From positions 161,280 to 225,279 of the forward strand of contig VMDC01000001.1 in NCBI GenBank assembly GCA_008081045.1: a stretch of 64,000 nucleotides of DNA. Direction: 5' to 3'. Below, piece after piece: positions 44,415 through 55,572 of the stretch (positions are counted from its first letter, which is position 1; each line of letters begins with the position of its first letter). The notes under the pieces were generated by a model. The model made no database searches. It was not told the DNA's origin and saw nothing but the letters and a program-made list of their open reading frames with translations. The position numbers and the translations under genes were made by a program. Origin of the DNA: Gammaproteobacteria bacterium (lineage in GTDB: Bacteria; Pseudomonadota; Gammaproteobacteria; Pseudomonadales; Pseudohongiellaceae).

Positions 44415-45374
44415 GTGGCGATGCAGGCAAGTGAATCCATAAAGAAACCTCCAGCCATTTGTCTGATGGGGCCGACTGCGGCGGGCAAGACCCAGTTCGC
44501 CATGGACTTGTCAGATCGCTTCCCCAGCACGCTGATAAACGTGGATTCAGCTCAGGTATACCGCGGCATGGATATTGGCACCGGAAAACCGGATGCCACT
44601 ACCCGGCGCCAGTATCCTCATCGTTTGATGGATATCAGAGATCCTTCAGAGACTTACTCTGCCTCACAATTTCGCGCTGATGCTATCCGAGAGATGTCCG
44701 ATGTCCTGGTGAGAGGCAAAACGCCGGTGCTGGTCGGGGGCACGATGCTCTATTTCAAGGTCTTGCGGGATGGCCTGGCAGCGATGCCGAATGCGAGTCC
44801 TAAGGTTCGCAAGCAAATCGAAGCGCTGGCCGCAGAACGTGGATGGGAAACTGTGCATGCTGAACTCAAAAAAGTGGATCCGGAATCCGCTGCCAGGATT
44901 CATGCTAATGACCCTCAGCGTTTGCAGCGCGCGCTCGAGGTATTTCTTCTTACTGGAAAATCACTGACGGCGCTGCACCAGGAGAACCATGATCCGGCAG
45001 AACTGCCCTGCCGCCTCTGCTTCGTGGCAATCCAACCCACTGACCGTGCCGTATTACACAACAGGATTGCAGAGCGATTCCGTCGAATGCTGTCGGAAGG
45101 CCTGATTGAAGAAGTGCGGGTCCTGTATGAGAGGGGCGACCTCAATCTGAGTATGTCTTCAATGAAATCAGTGGGTTATAGGCAGGTCTGGCAGTATCTG
45201 GCCGGCGAGTTCACCCACGGTGAGATGATTGAAAAAAGTATCGTGGCAACGCGGCAACTGGCCAAGCGGCAGCTGACCTGGTTGCGCGGATGGCCGGCGC
45301 TCAGGCCGCTTGGCGAGCCTGACAAAAACTCAATCGATGTAGTCTTGAAGATTCTGGAAACGGCCGCACCTTAA
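44415..45374 (+). CDS. miaA: tRNA dimethylallyltransferase MiaA
   Basis: Adds the dimethylallyl group to A37 of tRNAs reading UNN codons. The protein of 319 residues has the P-loop GPTAAGKTQFA (about 19-29), INVDSAQVYRGMDIGTGKP, PHRLMDIRDPSETYSASQF and VGGTMLYFKVLRDGLA, and ends with SIVATRQLAKRQLTWLRGW. AGGAG lies eight bases before GTG 44415, which beats ATG 44421 as start. It begins 34 bp after the mutL stop and leads into hfq, the standard mutL-miaA-hfq order. Confidence 0.95.
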   Translation: MAMQASESIKKPPAICLMGPTAAGKTQFAMDLSDRFPSTLINVDSAQVYRGMDIGTGKPDATTRRQYPHRLMDIRDPSETYSASQFRADAIREMSDVLVRGKTPVLVGGTMLYFKVLRDGLAAMPNASPKVRKQIEALAAERGWETVHAELKKVDPESAARIHANDPQRLQRALEVFLLTGKSLTALHQENHDPAELPCRLCFVAIQPTDRAVLHNRIAERFRRMLSEGLIEEVRVLYERGDLNLSMSSMKSVGYRQVWQYLAGEFTHGEMIEKSIVATRQLAKRQLTWLRGWPALRPLGEPDKNSIDVVLKILETAAP

Positions 45375-45458
45375 CCGTGTATAAAGCCGTTAAATTGCGA
45401 TCTCGTGCTCGAGAGACGCCGGCTTGATTGCCTCTGTCAAAAGCTTAAGGAGAAAAAA

Positions 45459-45725
45459 ATGTCCAAAGGACATACCCTACAGGACCCCTTTCTAAATGTA
45501 CTCCGTAAAGAACGGATTCCAGTGTCGATCTACCTGGTAAGCGGGATCAAACTGCAGGGTCAGATCGAGTCTTTCGATCAGTTTGTGATTTTGCTCAAAA
45601 ATGCAGTGAGTCAGATGGTTTATAAACATGCCATCTCAACCGTCGTGCCCGCGCGCATGGTCAAGGTTCCGATGCAGGGACAAAGCGACACTGATGCCGC
45701 CATGGGTGAGCCGGGCAATTCGTAA
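45459..45725 (+). CDS. hfq: RNA chaperone Hfq
   Basis: Ring-forming RNA chaperone of 88 residues that pairs small RNAs with mRNAs. Sm1 motif [27 protein letters not shown] and Sm2 motif [13 protein letters not shown] are intact, preceded by [20 protein letters not shown] with the usual Gln8 of the proximal face. The C-terminal tail is short. AAGGAG precedes ATG 45459. It sits between miaA and hflX, the conserved order. Confidence 0.98.
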   Translation: MSKGHTLQDPFLNVLRKERIPVSIYLVSGIKLQGQIESFDQFVILLKNAVSQMVYKHAISTVVPARMVKVPMQGQSDTDAAMGEPGNS

Positions 45726-45738
45726 CTTGAGGTACTGA

Positions 45739-47094
45739 TTGTTTTTCGACCGGCCAGACTCTGGTGAAAAAACCGTTTTGGTCCATCTCGTCATTGACTC
45801 TGAAGAAGAGCGCGATGACCCGACGGAGTTTGAGGAGCTGGCGCGGTCCGCCGGCGCCTCCCCTGTCGCATACATAGGCGGTACTCGTCGGCAGCCGGCG
45901 CCAAACCATTTTGTCGGTAGCGGAAAGCTCGAGGAGATTGCTGCATGCGTACGCGCAACCGGGGCAGAACTGGTACTCTTCAATCACGCCCTGAGCCCGA
46001 GTCAGGAACGAAACCTCGAAAAACACCTGAAGTGCCGCGTGCTTGACAGGACGGGTCTGATTCTCGACATCTTTGCTCAGAGGGCGAGGAGCCACGAAGG
46101 GAAACTTCAGGTCGAGCTGGCCCAATTGAAGCATTTAAGCACCCGGCTAAAGCGCGGGTGGACTCATCTGGACAGGCAGAAAGGGGGGATCGGGCTGAAA
46201 GGTGCCGGTGAGACCCAGTTGGAACTGGATCAGCGGATGATTCGCCAGCGCATCAAGGCGATTCATAAAGGGCTCGATAAGGTTCGTGGTCAGCGCGAAC
46301 AGGGCCGACGCTCGCGTCAACGGGCGGAAGTGCCTACCGTGTCTTTGGTGGGATACACCAACGCTGGCAAGTCAACGCTGTTTAATGCATTGACTGACGC
46401 CCAGACTTACGCTGCAGATCAGCTGTTTGCGACGCTGGATTCGACGCTCAGGCGGCTTGAACTCCCGAATTTGGGGCCGGCTATAGTCGCGGATACCGTC
46501 GGATTTATCAGTCATCTTCCCCATGGTTTGGTTGAAGCATTCCGGGCCACACTCGAAGAGACCGCGTCAGCGACATTGCTTCTGCATGTTATTGACGGTG
46601 CGAATGAGGCACAGGATGAACTGCGGATGGAAGTCGAATCGGTCCTGAAGGAAATCGATGCTGATCAGGTGCCGCGACTTGAAGTGATCAACAAAATAGA
46701 CAGTGTTCCCGATGGTGAGCCGCGACTGCTCAGAAACGAAGCCGGACTGCCGGTCAGAGTCTGGGTTTCCGCAAAATCAGGCGTTGGCCTCGATCTTCTG
46801 CTGACGGCAATGACGGAACTCCTGTCCGGAGGACTGGTGTCGCAAACGGTTATCTTGCAAGCGAAACAGGCAAAACTGCGAAGCCACCTGTATCAGAGTA
46901 AATTTGTCACCGCTGAGCAAACGGATGAAACCGGTGCCAGTATTCTCGATCTACGACTGCCAAAAGCAGAATTGGACAGGATTCTGGCTCAGGAAGACCT
47001 TCAGTTAGGGGAACCGAAGTCTACGCCCAGCGGGCAGAGCGACAGCTTGCCTCATGTGCAGGCGGTCATTGCCGGCTCAGTGTCCGGCAGCTAG
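45739..47094 (+). CDS. hflX: GTPase HflX
   Basis: Ribosome-binding GTPase of 451 residues that splits stalled ribosomes under stress. The N-terminal ND domain has the family patterns FVGSGKLEEIA and NHALSPSQERNLEKHLKCRVLDRTGLI. A helical linker follows, then the G domain with G1 VGYTNAGKST (about 204), G2/G3 LFATLDSTLRRLELP and VADTVGFISHLP, and G4 NKID. The start is TTG with GAGG seven bases upstream, a typical hflX start region. It follows hfq by 13 bp. Confidence 0.95.
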   Translation: MFFDRPDSGEKTVLVHLVIDSEEERDDPTEFEELARSAGASPVAYIGGTRRQPAPNHFVGSGKLEEIAACVRATGAELVLFNHALSPSQERNLEKHLKCRVLDRTGLILDIFAQRARSHEGKLQVELAQLKHLSTRLKRGWTHLDRQKGGIGLKGAGETQLELDQRMIRQRIKAIHKGLDKVRGQREQGRRSRQRAEVPTVSLVGYTNAGKSTLFNALTDAQTYAADQLFATLDSTLRRLELPNLGPAIVADTVGFISHLPHGLVEAFRATLEETASATLLLHVIDGANEAQDELRMEVESVLKEIDADQVPRLEVINKIDSVPDGEPRLLRNEAGLPVRVWVSAKSGVGLDLLLTAMTELLSGGLVSQTVILQAKQAKLRSHLYQSKFVTAEQTDETGASILDLRLPKAELDRILAQEDLQLGEPKSTPSGQSDSLPHVQAVIAGSVSGS

Positions 47095-47177
47095 CGCGGC
47101 GTTGTAAAATGCTGTGTTAATCCCCATATGTTAGGTAATATCGCGCTCCTGCGATTAAGAAAGCTGTGGAGAAGCCA

Positions 47178-48377
47178 ATGGCTTGGAATGAACCTGGTAA
47201 TAACGGCAATGGCAACGACCCTTGGGGTGGTGGCCGTCGGGGTGGTGACCAGGGACCACCGGACATCGATGAAGTCATCAAGAACCTGAGCAAAAAGGTG
47301 AATGGCCTGTTTGGCAGTGGCAGTGGTGGGTCAAGTGGCGGCGGCGGAAGTCAGGCACCCGGTAACATATCGGCGGGCCTGCTGGTTGGGCTGGTGGCGG
47401 TCGCAGCGATCATCTGGGGTTTCATGGGTTTTTACGTGGTCGATGAAGCCGAACGTGGCGTCGTGCTGCGTTTTGGTAAAGTGCTGGATGCGACAGTGGC
47501 ACCGGGTTTGCACTGGAATCCGCCGATTGTGGATGAGGTTAATCTGGTCAATGTGTCCGAGCTGAATGCCAAAACCTATGAAAATCGCGCCATGCTGACT
47601 ACTGATGAAAATATCATCGATATCGATGTAACGGTCCAGTACGTCATCCAAGATCCGGTAGATTATGTCATCGCCGTTCAGGATCCTGAGCGGAGCCTGG
47701 ACAATGCTGCGGAATCAGCGATACGGCATGAAGTCGGCAGCAATTTTATGGATCAGATCCTGACGACGGGCCGTGAGCAGATGGCAGCTGCCGTGCAGGA
47801 TCGACTTCAGGAGTACATGGATAATTACAACACCGGTATTCGCGTGGCTCGGGTGAATGTAGTTCAAGCGCAGCCACCTGATGCAGTGCGCCCGGCCTTT
47901 GACGACGTTATACGCGCGCGGGAAGATGAGCAGCGCGCTCAAAATCAGGCTCAACAGTATGCGAATCAGCGAATCCCTGAGGCGCGGGGTGAGGCTCAAC
48001 GCCAGATTGAACAGGCTAACGCCTACAAGCAACAGGCTATCGCTCAGGCAGAGGGTGAAGCCTCGCGCTTCGACCAGCTTCTTATTGAGTATCAGAAGGC
48101 GCCAGAGGTCACTCGTCAACGTCTGTACATTGAATCTCTGCAGGATGTCATGACGGCCAGCAGCAAGATTATGATTGATGTGGAAGGTGGAAATAACATG
48201 CTGTACGTGCCACTGGACAAAATTATGGAGCAAAATTCGGCTTCCGTTCGCCTGGGCGGTTCCACACAAGATCTTCGTGATCTGGCAAACCAGTTGGCCC
48301 CGTTTCTCCCCGGGCCTTCAACTGTCAATACGGTTGACCGTACCCGTCTTGGTAGCGACAGAGGAGGAAGACCATGA
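47178..48377 (+). CDS. hflK: FtsH modulator HflK
   Basis: Membrane-bound SPFH/prohibitin protein of 399 residues that forms a cage with HflC around FtsH. The cytoplasmic N-terminus is Gly/Asn-rich (NGNGNDPWGGGRRGGDQGPP), one transmembrane helix (LLVGLVAVAAIIWGFMGFYVV) follows, then the periplasmic SPFH domain beginning DEAERGVVLRFGKVLD and a coiled coil rich in Ala/Gln. The GTG at 47166 is replaced by ATG 47178, which has GGAGA upstream. It overlaps hflC by four bases. Confidence 0.95.
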   Translation: MAWNEPGNNGNGNDPWGGGRRGGDQGPPDIDEVIKNLSKKVNGLFGSGSGGSSGGGGSQAPGNISAGLLVGLVAVAAIIWGFMGFYVVDEAERGVVLRFGKVLDATVAPGLHWNPPIVDEVNLVNVSELNAKTYENRAMLTTDENIIDIDVTVQYVIQDPVDYVIAVQDPERSLDNAAESAIRHEVGSNFMDQILTTGREQMAAAVQDRLQEYMDNYNTGIRVARVNVVQAQPPDAVRPAFDDVIRAREDEQRAQNQAQQYANQRIPEARGEAQRQIEQANAYKQQAIAQAEGEASRFDQLLIEYQKAPEVTRQRLYIESLQDVMTASSKIMIDVEGGNNMLYVPLDKIMEQNSASVRLGGSTQDLRDLANQLAPFLPGPSTVNTVDRTRLGSDRGGRP

Positions 48378-49243
48378 AGAACTTTATAGTGGTTGGAATA
48401 TTTTCTTTGCTGGTGCTGATCGCGGGAAATTCGCTTTTCGTGGTGAAAGAAACACAGCGGGCTGTCATGCTGCAATTTGGCGAGCTGGTTAATGCGGATA
48501 TCGCGCCTGGTCTGCATGTGAAAATCCCTTGGGTTAACACCGTTCGCAAATTCGATGCTCGAATACAGACGGAAGATGCGCCTTCGCAGCGGTTTCTGAC
48601 GCTTGAGCAAAAAGCGCTCGAAGTGGATTCCTATGCCAAGTGGCGGATTCTTGATGTGGGCCAGTTCTATGTGTCAACGCGGGGTAACGTCAGCACAGCG
48701 GGCAGCTTACTCGCTGAGCGGATCAACGATGGATTGCGTGACGAGATCGGCGCGCGTACCTTAATCGAGGTTGTCTCGGGCGAAAGGGATGAGCTTATGA
48801 CTGATCTCACGCAGGACTTGAATCGCACAACGGCTTCAGATATCGGCATCGAGGTCATTGATGTTCGGGTCAAGCGTATTGATTTGCCGGACGACGTTCG
48901 TTCTTCCGTCTATGATCGAATGATCACGGAACGGAACCGGGAAGCCCAGGAGCTCCGATCCAGAGGGGAAGAGCTTGCTATCGGCATTCGTGCTGATGCG
49001 GATCGCCAGGCTGTTATTTTTGAGGCAGAAGCTTATCGCGATGCTGAACGTATTCGGGGTGAGGGTGATGCTGAGGCGACTGGCATCTACGCCGAAGCAT
49101 ATAATAAAGATCCGGAGTTCTATGCCTTCACCCGCAGCTTGAACGCCTACAAGGAAACCTTCAGTTCGAAGGGCGACGTGCTACTATTAGATCCTGACAG
49201 CGACTATTTCAAATACTTGAAAGACGGCTTACCGGTGCAATAA
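48374..49243 (+). CDS. hflC: FtsH modulator HflC
   Basis: SPFH protein of 289 residues and partner of HflK. One N-terminal helix (FIVVGIFSLLVLIAGNSLFVV) anchors it; the SPFH domain begins KETQRAVMLQFGELVNADIAPGLHVKIPWVN. The coiled coil ends with EGDAEATGIYAEAYNKDPEFYAFTRSLNAYKETF, a highly conserved HflC segment. Its ATGA start overlap with hflK indicates translational coupling and equal output. A terminator-like hairpin follows 50 bp later. Confidence 0.96.
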   Translation: MKNFIVVGIFSLLVLIAGNSLFVVKETQRAVMLQFGELVNADIAPGLHVKIPWVNTVRKFDARIQTEDAPSQRFLTLEQKALEVDSYAKWRILDVGQFYVSTRGNVSTAGSLLAERINDGLRDEIGARTLIEVVSGERDELMTDLTQDLNRTTASDIGIEVIDVRVKRIDLPDDVRSSVYDRMITERNREAQELRSRGEELAIGIRADADRQAVIFEAEAYRDAERIRGEGDAEATGIYAEAYNKDPEFYAFTRSLNAYKETFSSKGDVLLLDPDSDYFKYLKDGLPVQ

Positions 49244-49292
49244 CCCGGTCGGATTGTTTACAGCGTGACCATCAGCCGGCGCTTGCCAAACT

Positions 49293-49328
49293 AAACCTGA
49301 ATCGTCTGGGCGGTTCGGGTTTATTTTT
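49293..49328 (+). terminator. Intrinsic terminator after hflC
   Basis: The stem AAACCTGAA/TTCGGGTTT (one G-T wobble) with a 12-base loop is followed by ATTTTT. It lies 50 bp past the hflC stop and would end the hfq-hflXKC transcript. Confidence 0.6.
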
Positions 49329-49419
49329 GATTGGTAAGCCGGGGACCGTATCCGATGAGGCCGGTGCTCCGCCGATATGACGTTGCCGGGTGACGCATCT
49401 GATAGCAACAGGGCAAAAC

Positions 49420-49605
49420 ATGTGGCACGAATTGGCGGTAGCCTTCTGTCTTATGCTGGTCATCGAGGGAATAATCCCCTTTGTCGCGCCGCAGAGGTGG
49501 CGGCATCTGTTGCGGACAATTGAGCAAATTGATGACGGTACGTTACGCGCTATCGGGCTCGCCAGCATGCTGGTCGGCACCTTCGCGCTGTTGATTATCA
49601 ACTAG
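49420..49605 (+). CDS. DUF2065 family small membrane protein
   Basis: Protein of about 61 residues with two transmembrane helices around a short basic loop: ELAVAFCLMLVIEGIIPFVAP, then QRWRHLLRTIEQIDDGTLRAIGL, then MLVGTFALLII. This is the DUF2065 (YjeT) family, usually found between hflC and purA or hisZ as here; its function is unknown. The frame extends to GTG 49390, but ATG 49420 gives the family start MWHELAVAF. Confidence 0.87.
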   Translation: MWHELAVAFCLMLVIEGIIPFVAPQRWRHLLRTIEQIDDGTLRAIGLASMLVGTFALLIIN

Positions 49606-49661
49606 CCAGGCTATAGCGTATTCTCTTTGCCCGGGAAGGCAGTAAAACAAGATTTCTACCA

Positions 49662-50846
49662 ATGACTTCAGTGAAAAGATGGTTACTGCCGGATGGCGTA
49701 GAGGATATTCTCCCGTCCGAGGCACATAAACTAGAATCTTTGCGGCGCGAGCTCCTGGATCTTTTCGAATCCTGGGGCTATGAGCTCGTTATTCCGCCCC
49801 TGATCGAATTTCTGGATTCTCTGCTGGTCGGCGCGTCCGAAGATCTGGACCTCCACACGTTCAAAGTCACCGATCAGGTCAGCGGTAAAATGATGGGCAT
49901 TCGTGCTGATGTCACGCTGCAAGCTGCCCGGATTGACGCCCATTCATTGAATCGCGAGGGCCAGGTGCGCCTGTGTTATGCGGACAATGTGTTGCATACC
50001 CGGCCACGGGGCATCATGACTTCCCGCGTCCCGATCAGACTCGGGGCAGAGCTCTATGGACATGCTTCAACCGCAGCGGATGTCGAGCTTATCTGTTTGA
50101 TGGTGCAGACGCTCCGTAGCGCGGGGATCCCCGGCGTGCAGATTGTGTTGGGCCATGTGGGTATATTCAAAGCTCTGGTGTCTGAGGCCCGGTTGAACGC
50201 GGAAGCTGAAAGCCAGCTGTTTGAAGCGGTGCAGCGCAAAGCCTATGACGAGATTGATCTGCTGCTGGACAACAAGGTCCAGGACTCTGCGCTGAAACAG
50301 CAGTTTAAAGAACTCATTCGCCTGAGTGGTGATGAGTCGGTTTTAGCGCGTGCTCAAGAGGCTTTCGCTGCTGCTTCTGCGGCCGTCACAGCGGAGCTGA
50401 ATGAGCTTAATGACATCGTGCACGGCGTCAAGCGGCGGCTGGGAGAGATTGATCTGCATTTTGACCTTTGCGAGCTCCGTGGCTATGAGTACCACACGGG
50501 AATTGTGTTTGCTGCATATACTAACGAATACGGGCGAGCAGTGGCCAAGGGCGGACGGTATGATCAGCTTGGCAAAGCTTTTGGGCGTGCGAGGCCAGCT
50601 TCAGGGTTTGATACAGATCTCAAAGTCCTTGCTCAGCTAAGCGAGAGAGCGTTTGCCCGACCCAGAGGTATTCTGGCTCCAGACTCTGATGAGCCCTCGC
50701 TGACACTGAAGGTTTCTGATTTGCGCAGCCAGGGTGAAAAAGTCGTGACTCTGCTCGGAACAGAAGATGTAGCGAACGTTGATGTCAGTACCATGTACTG
50801 TGATCGCAGACTGATTAAGCGCGACGCAGCGTGGACAGTAGAATAA
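49662..50846 (+). CDS. hisZ: ATP phosphoribosyltransferase regulatory subunit HisZ
   Basis: Class II aminoacyl-tRNA synthetase-like protein of 394 residues that partners the short form of HisG in histidine synthesis. It begins RWLLPDGVEDILPSEAHKLESLRRELLDLFESWGYELVIPP and has GKMMGIRADVTLQAARI, LCYADNVLHTRP and GYEYHTGIVFAAY with GGRYDQLGKAFGRARPASGF, which are HisS-like but without a tRNA-binding domain. Its presence implies a short-form hisG elsewhere. It precedes purA by 75 bp, the usual order in Pseudomonas-like genomes. Confidence 0.94.
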   Translation: MTSVKRWLLPDGVEDILPSEAHKLESLRRELLDLFESWGYELVIPPLIEFLDSLLVGASEDLDLHTFKVTDQVSGKMMGIRADVTLQAARIDAHSLNREGQVRLCYADNVLHTRPRGIMTSRVPIRLGAELYGHASTAADVELICLMVQTLRSAGIPGVQIVLGHVGIFKALVSEARLNAEAESQLFEAVQRKAYDEIDLLLDNKVQDSALKQQFKELIRLSGDESVLARAQEAFAAASAAVTAELNELNDIVHGVKRRLGEIDLHFDLCELRGYEYHTGIVFAAYTNEYGRAVAKGGRYDQLGKAFGRARPASGFDTDLKVLAQLSERAFARPRGILAPDSDEPSLTLKVSDLRSQGEKVVTLLGTEDVANVDVSTMYCDRRLIKRDAAWTVE

Positions 50847-50906
50847 AAACCGGTCGGGGCGGAAAATCCGGCGGTAGTTTAAAACGACCCTAAGTGCTCG
50901 GAATAG

Positions 50907-53117
<2,211 letters not shown>

Positions 53118-53299
53118 CAGTCTTTCCTTTCGCTGTTTGTCCTTGAACGTTCCATGCAGGGCCGTGTCGCTGTGTCACCCAAGCCTCGAGCCTTGCATAG
53201 TAGTCGAAAGTCTCTACAATCACTCGTCCGCCAGAAATGATGCGTCATTGCTGAGCGCATGAAAAGATTCAATCGGAATATTCGGTGTAATAGGCAAAC

Positions 53300-54400
53300 G
53301 TGACCCGCGCTCGTTCACAGCAAATTTCCTTGTCTGAAACCCCTTACTATCACTGCATTTCGCGATGCGTGAGGCGCGCATATTTGTGCGGAGATGATCC
53401 GGTGAGTGGCAGGAATTTTGACCATCGCAAACAGTGGCTGGTGGTTCGCATCAAGGAGTTGGCAGCAAATTTCGCGATTGACGTCTGTGCGTATGCTGTT
53501 ATGAGCAATCATTATCATCTGGTGCTGCATGTTAACCAGGATCAGTTGGGGCGATGGTCAGACGAAGAAGTGATCAAACGCTGGACTGCTGTTTTTCCCA
53601 ACAACGCCAAACTGCTTGAAACACTCCATCTGAATCGAAAATCAAAAGCAGCTCAGAAACAACTTCAGGCCAGACTTGATGAGTGGCGGTCACGCCTGGG
53701 CGATATCAGCTGGTTCATGAGATGCCTGAATGAATCACTTGCCCGACGCGCGAACCGAGAGGATGACTGTACCGGCAGATTCTGGGAGGGTCGCTTCAAG
53801 AGTCAGGCTCTGCTCGATGAAAAGGCGCTGGTGACGTGCATGGCCTATGTGGATCTGAATCCGATCAGAGCTGGTATTTCGGATTCCTTGGAAAATAGTG
53901 ACTTCACTTCCATTCAGGAACGCCTGATCGTGCAGGCCAAGAAAGTGAAAAATCGCAGCTATCGACAACACAGATTGCTTACGCGCCGAGCAGCGAAGCA
54001 TTTGTTGGTCAGACAGGCCGCGAGCCGGCAATCGGACTTGCTCTCTATGAATGAAATGCCGGGTTGCTCCGGTGACAGGCTCCCCATCTCCCAGCGGAGC
54101 TATGTGGAAGTGCTGACGAGTACGGCCAAGGCGTTGTCCATGCCGCCGTCTGACAAGGAAAAAGCACTGACGTGTCTGCGGGACAGACCGGGTGTACTGG
54201 CGGAAATTGGAATCGTCCCGGATTCATGGCTGGATGCGGTTCGGCACTTCAATCGCTATTATGCGCAGGCAGCGGGCAGTGAGGCGTCACTGATCAATTT
54301 CCATGAGCATCGCATGAAATCCGGTGAGAAGTTCAAGCACCCGGATAAATGGATCCGCGGCCGAATACCTGCCCGACACCTGTTCGGCAGCGCGGGCTGA
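53300..54400 (+). CDS. REP-associated tyrosine transposase-like protein (Y1_Tnp/RAYT)
   Basis: Single-strand transposase-like protein of 366 residues of the HUH Y1 class. The start SLSETPYYHCISRCVRRAYLC is typical, the metal motif is SNHYHLVLHV (H71, H73), and the probable catalytic Tyr is Y183 in AYVDLNPIRAGI. The line GRFWEGRFKSQALLDE is also characteristic. A long C-terminal extension (after residue 200) is unlike the short IS200 transposases and fits the stand-alone RAYT group, which acts on REP-type hairpins. A large imperfect hairpin lies 205 bp downstream. No matching copy was seen upstream. Confidence 0.85.
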   Translation: MTRARSQQISLSETPYYHCISRCVRRAYLCGDDPVSGRNFDHRKQWLVVRIKELAANFAIDVCAYAVMSNHYHLVLHVNQDQLGRWSDEEVIKRWTAVFPNNAKLLETLHLNRKSKAAQKQLQARLDEWRSRLGDISWFMRCLNESLARRANREDDCTGRFWEGRFKSQALLDEKALVTCMAYVDLNPIRAGISDSLENSDFTSIQERLIVQAKKVKNRSYRQHRLLTRRAAKHLLVRQAASRQSDLLSMNEMPGCSGDRLPISQRSYVEVLTSTAKALSMPPSDKEKALTCLRDRPGVLAEIGIVPDSWLDAVRHFNRYYAQAAGSEASLINFHEHRMKSGEKFKHPDKWIRGRIPARHLFGSAG

Positions 54401-54924
54401 TTCCAATCGCTAACCCGCAACGCAGTCGCTGACTTAATCCCAACCTGCACCTCTCCTGATTACTCGTGCGTGATTGATTGCGTATCACCAGCGCTTTGTA
54501 ACGGTGTTTGGCGAGCCTGCCAGAAAAACCCGTACTTTTTGTTGTATCGACTACGACCAAGCCGAGCCCCCGGACCGCGATTCCGGGAAAATCCAGATTT
54601 TATTAAATACAGGACACCCATTTAATTTACAAATGGATGTCCTTTGTATTTGATCGCGCCTTTTAACTTCAATTATTGTAAGTATCGGAATTAATTAGGT
54701 TATTTTTTAACTCGTCATTGTGTCGCTGCGCGCGATGCCGAAATCTACTACATATTGTTTGACTTAGTTTGTCATACGCTATATGTTGCGCCTGTCGCTG
54801 ACCTGAGTTCGACCTTGCCGACATGCTCTGCCGGGTTTGAATAAAGAGCACGAAACCATTAAAAAAGCAGCGCTTCCATTGCCCACCTGACCGGGTGCGC
54901 ACAAAGAGACTGGGAAAAAAAGGC
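54401..54924. other. Non-coding region with two hairpins downstream of the RAYT gene
   Basis: This 524 bp stretch holds a short hairpin (CCCGGA/TCCGGG, 54569-54587) and a long imperfect one at 54605-54651, then an AT-rich stretch (54655-54710) that may hold the promoter for the small downstream gene. A minus-strand open frame at 54669-54998 has odd composition and no recognisable motif, so I left it out. Confidence 0.55.
54605..54651. repeat. Long imperfect inverted repeat, candidate REP-type target of the RAYT
   Basis: The left arm AAATACAGGACACCCATTT and the right arm at 54631-54651 pair over 18 positions with one mismatch and a two-base bulge, around a seven-base loop. No T run follows, so it is not a normal terminator. 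Confidence 0.75.
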
Positions 54925-55098
54925 ATGTCAAAACCTGCAGAAATCATCAATAGCGAGTCGCACGATTTATTGCCGGACGAAGGCGTCGATGGCGACAAGC
55001 TTTTTCTGCGCCAGCTGAAGGAAGAAGAAATTCGCGCAAAGCTTGAAGAGTTCGCACGCGAATTGGCTCAAGTGCAGGCGGAGCGCGATCGACACTGA
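54925..55098 (+). CDS. Small charged protein of unknown function
   Basis: Possible small protein of 57 residues starting MSKPAEIINSESHDLLPDEG and ending in a highly charged helix, LKEEEIRAKLEEFARELAQVQAERD, likely a coiled coil. I do not recognise a family. The frame extends to GTG 54895, but ATG 54925 has AAAGG just upstream. The regular heptad-like spacing and balanced charge suggest a real product, yet the shortness leaves doubt. Confidence 0.5.
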   Translation: MSKPAEIINSESHDLLPDEGVDGDKLFLRQLKEEEIRAKLEEFARELAQVQAERDRH

Positions 55099-55197
55099 TC
55101 TGGCGTGCTCCGACACTGTTTCTGGTTCACAGACCGGGTGTATTCCTGTCAGCTCGGTCTCTTGAGTGCCGACATGGACAAACCTTCTGAAAACCCC

Positions 55198-55572
55198 ATG
55201 ACAAAGCTCATCTCGCTCTTCGCTTTCCTGGCAACCACTGCAACCCTTGTGGCCTGTGGCTCAGCCATACCTCACTCACCTATGCTTGACTCTGAACCTG
55301 GGGCAGGCGCGGTACTCACTCGGGCACCGCGTACCTTGCGACTCTATTTTGAGGATCTTCCGGACGTTGATCGGAGCGCTCTGCGATTAGTGGGCCCAAA
55401 CGGTGAGCATCAATTAAGGGGAATGCATACCATGGCCGCTGATGATCTTATGATCGAGATACTCGACCCGCTAACGCCAGGCGATTACACCGTCGAATGG
55501 ACAACGGTCATTGCGAACGATCCGACCGTCTATACAGGCAAGTTCGACTTTACAGTGCAAGAGCGACCCTGA
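55198..55572 (+). CDS. CopC-like lipoprotein
   Basis: Periplasmic lipoprotein of 124 residues from ATG 55198. MTKLISLFAFLATTATLVAC gives the LVAC lipobox. The mature domain starts GSAIPHSPMLDSEPGAGAVLTRAPRTLRLYFEDLP and ends PGDYTVEWTTVIANDPTVYTGKFDFTV, the CopC immunoglobulin-like fold. Classic CopC binds Cu(II) through the N-terminal His of the mature chain; here the lipidated Cys precedes that His, so copper binding by the usual amino-terminal mode is not possible. ATG 55174 is an alternative start. The 3' end overlaps the next gene on the other strand by 43 bp. Confidence 0.78.
   Translation: MTKLISLFAFLATTATLVACGSAIPHSPMLDSEPGAGAVLTRAPRTLRLYFEDLPDVDRSALRLVGPNGEHQLRGMHTMAADDLMIEILDPLTPGDYTVEWTTVIANDPTVYTGKFDFTVQERP

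Noticed and set aside
54669..54998. Minus-strand frame of 109 codons
   Set aside because: No family motif, odd composition, covers an AT-rich promoter-like zone and overlaps the more plausible plus-strand small gene.
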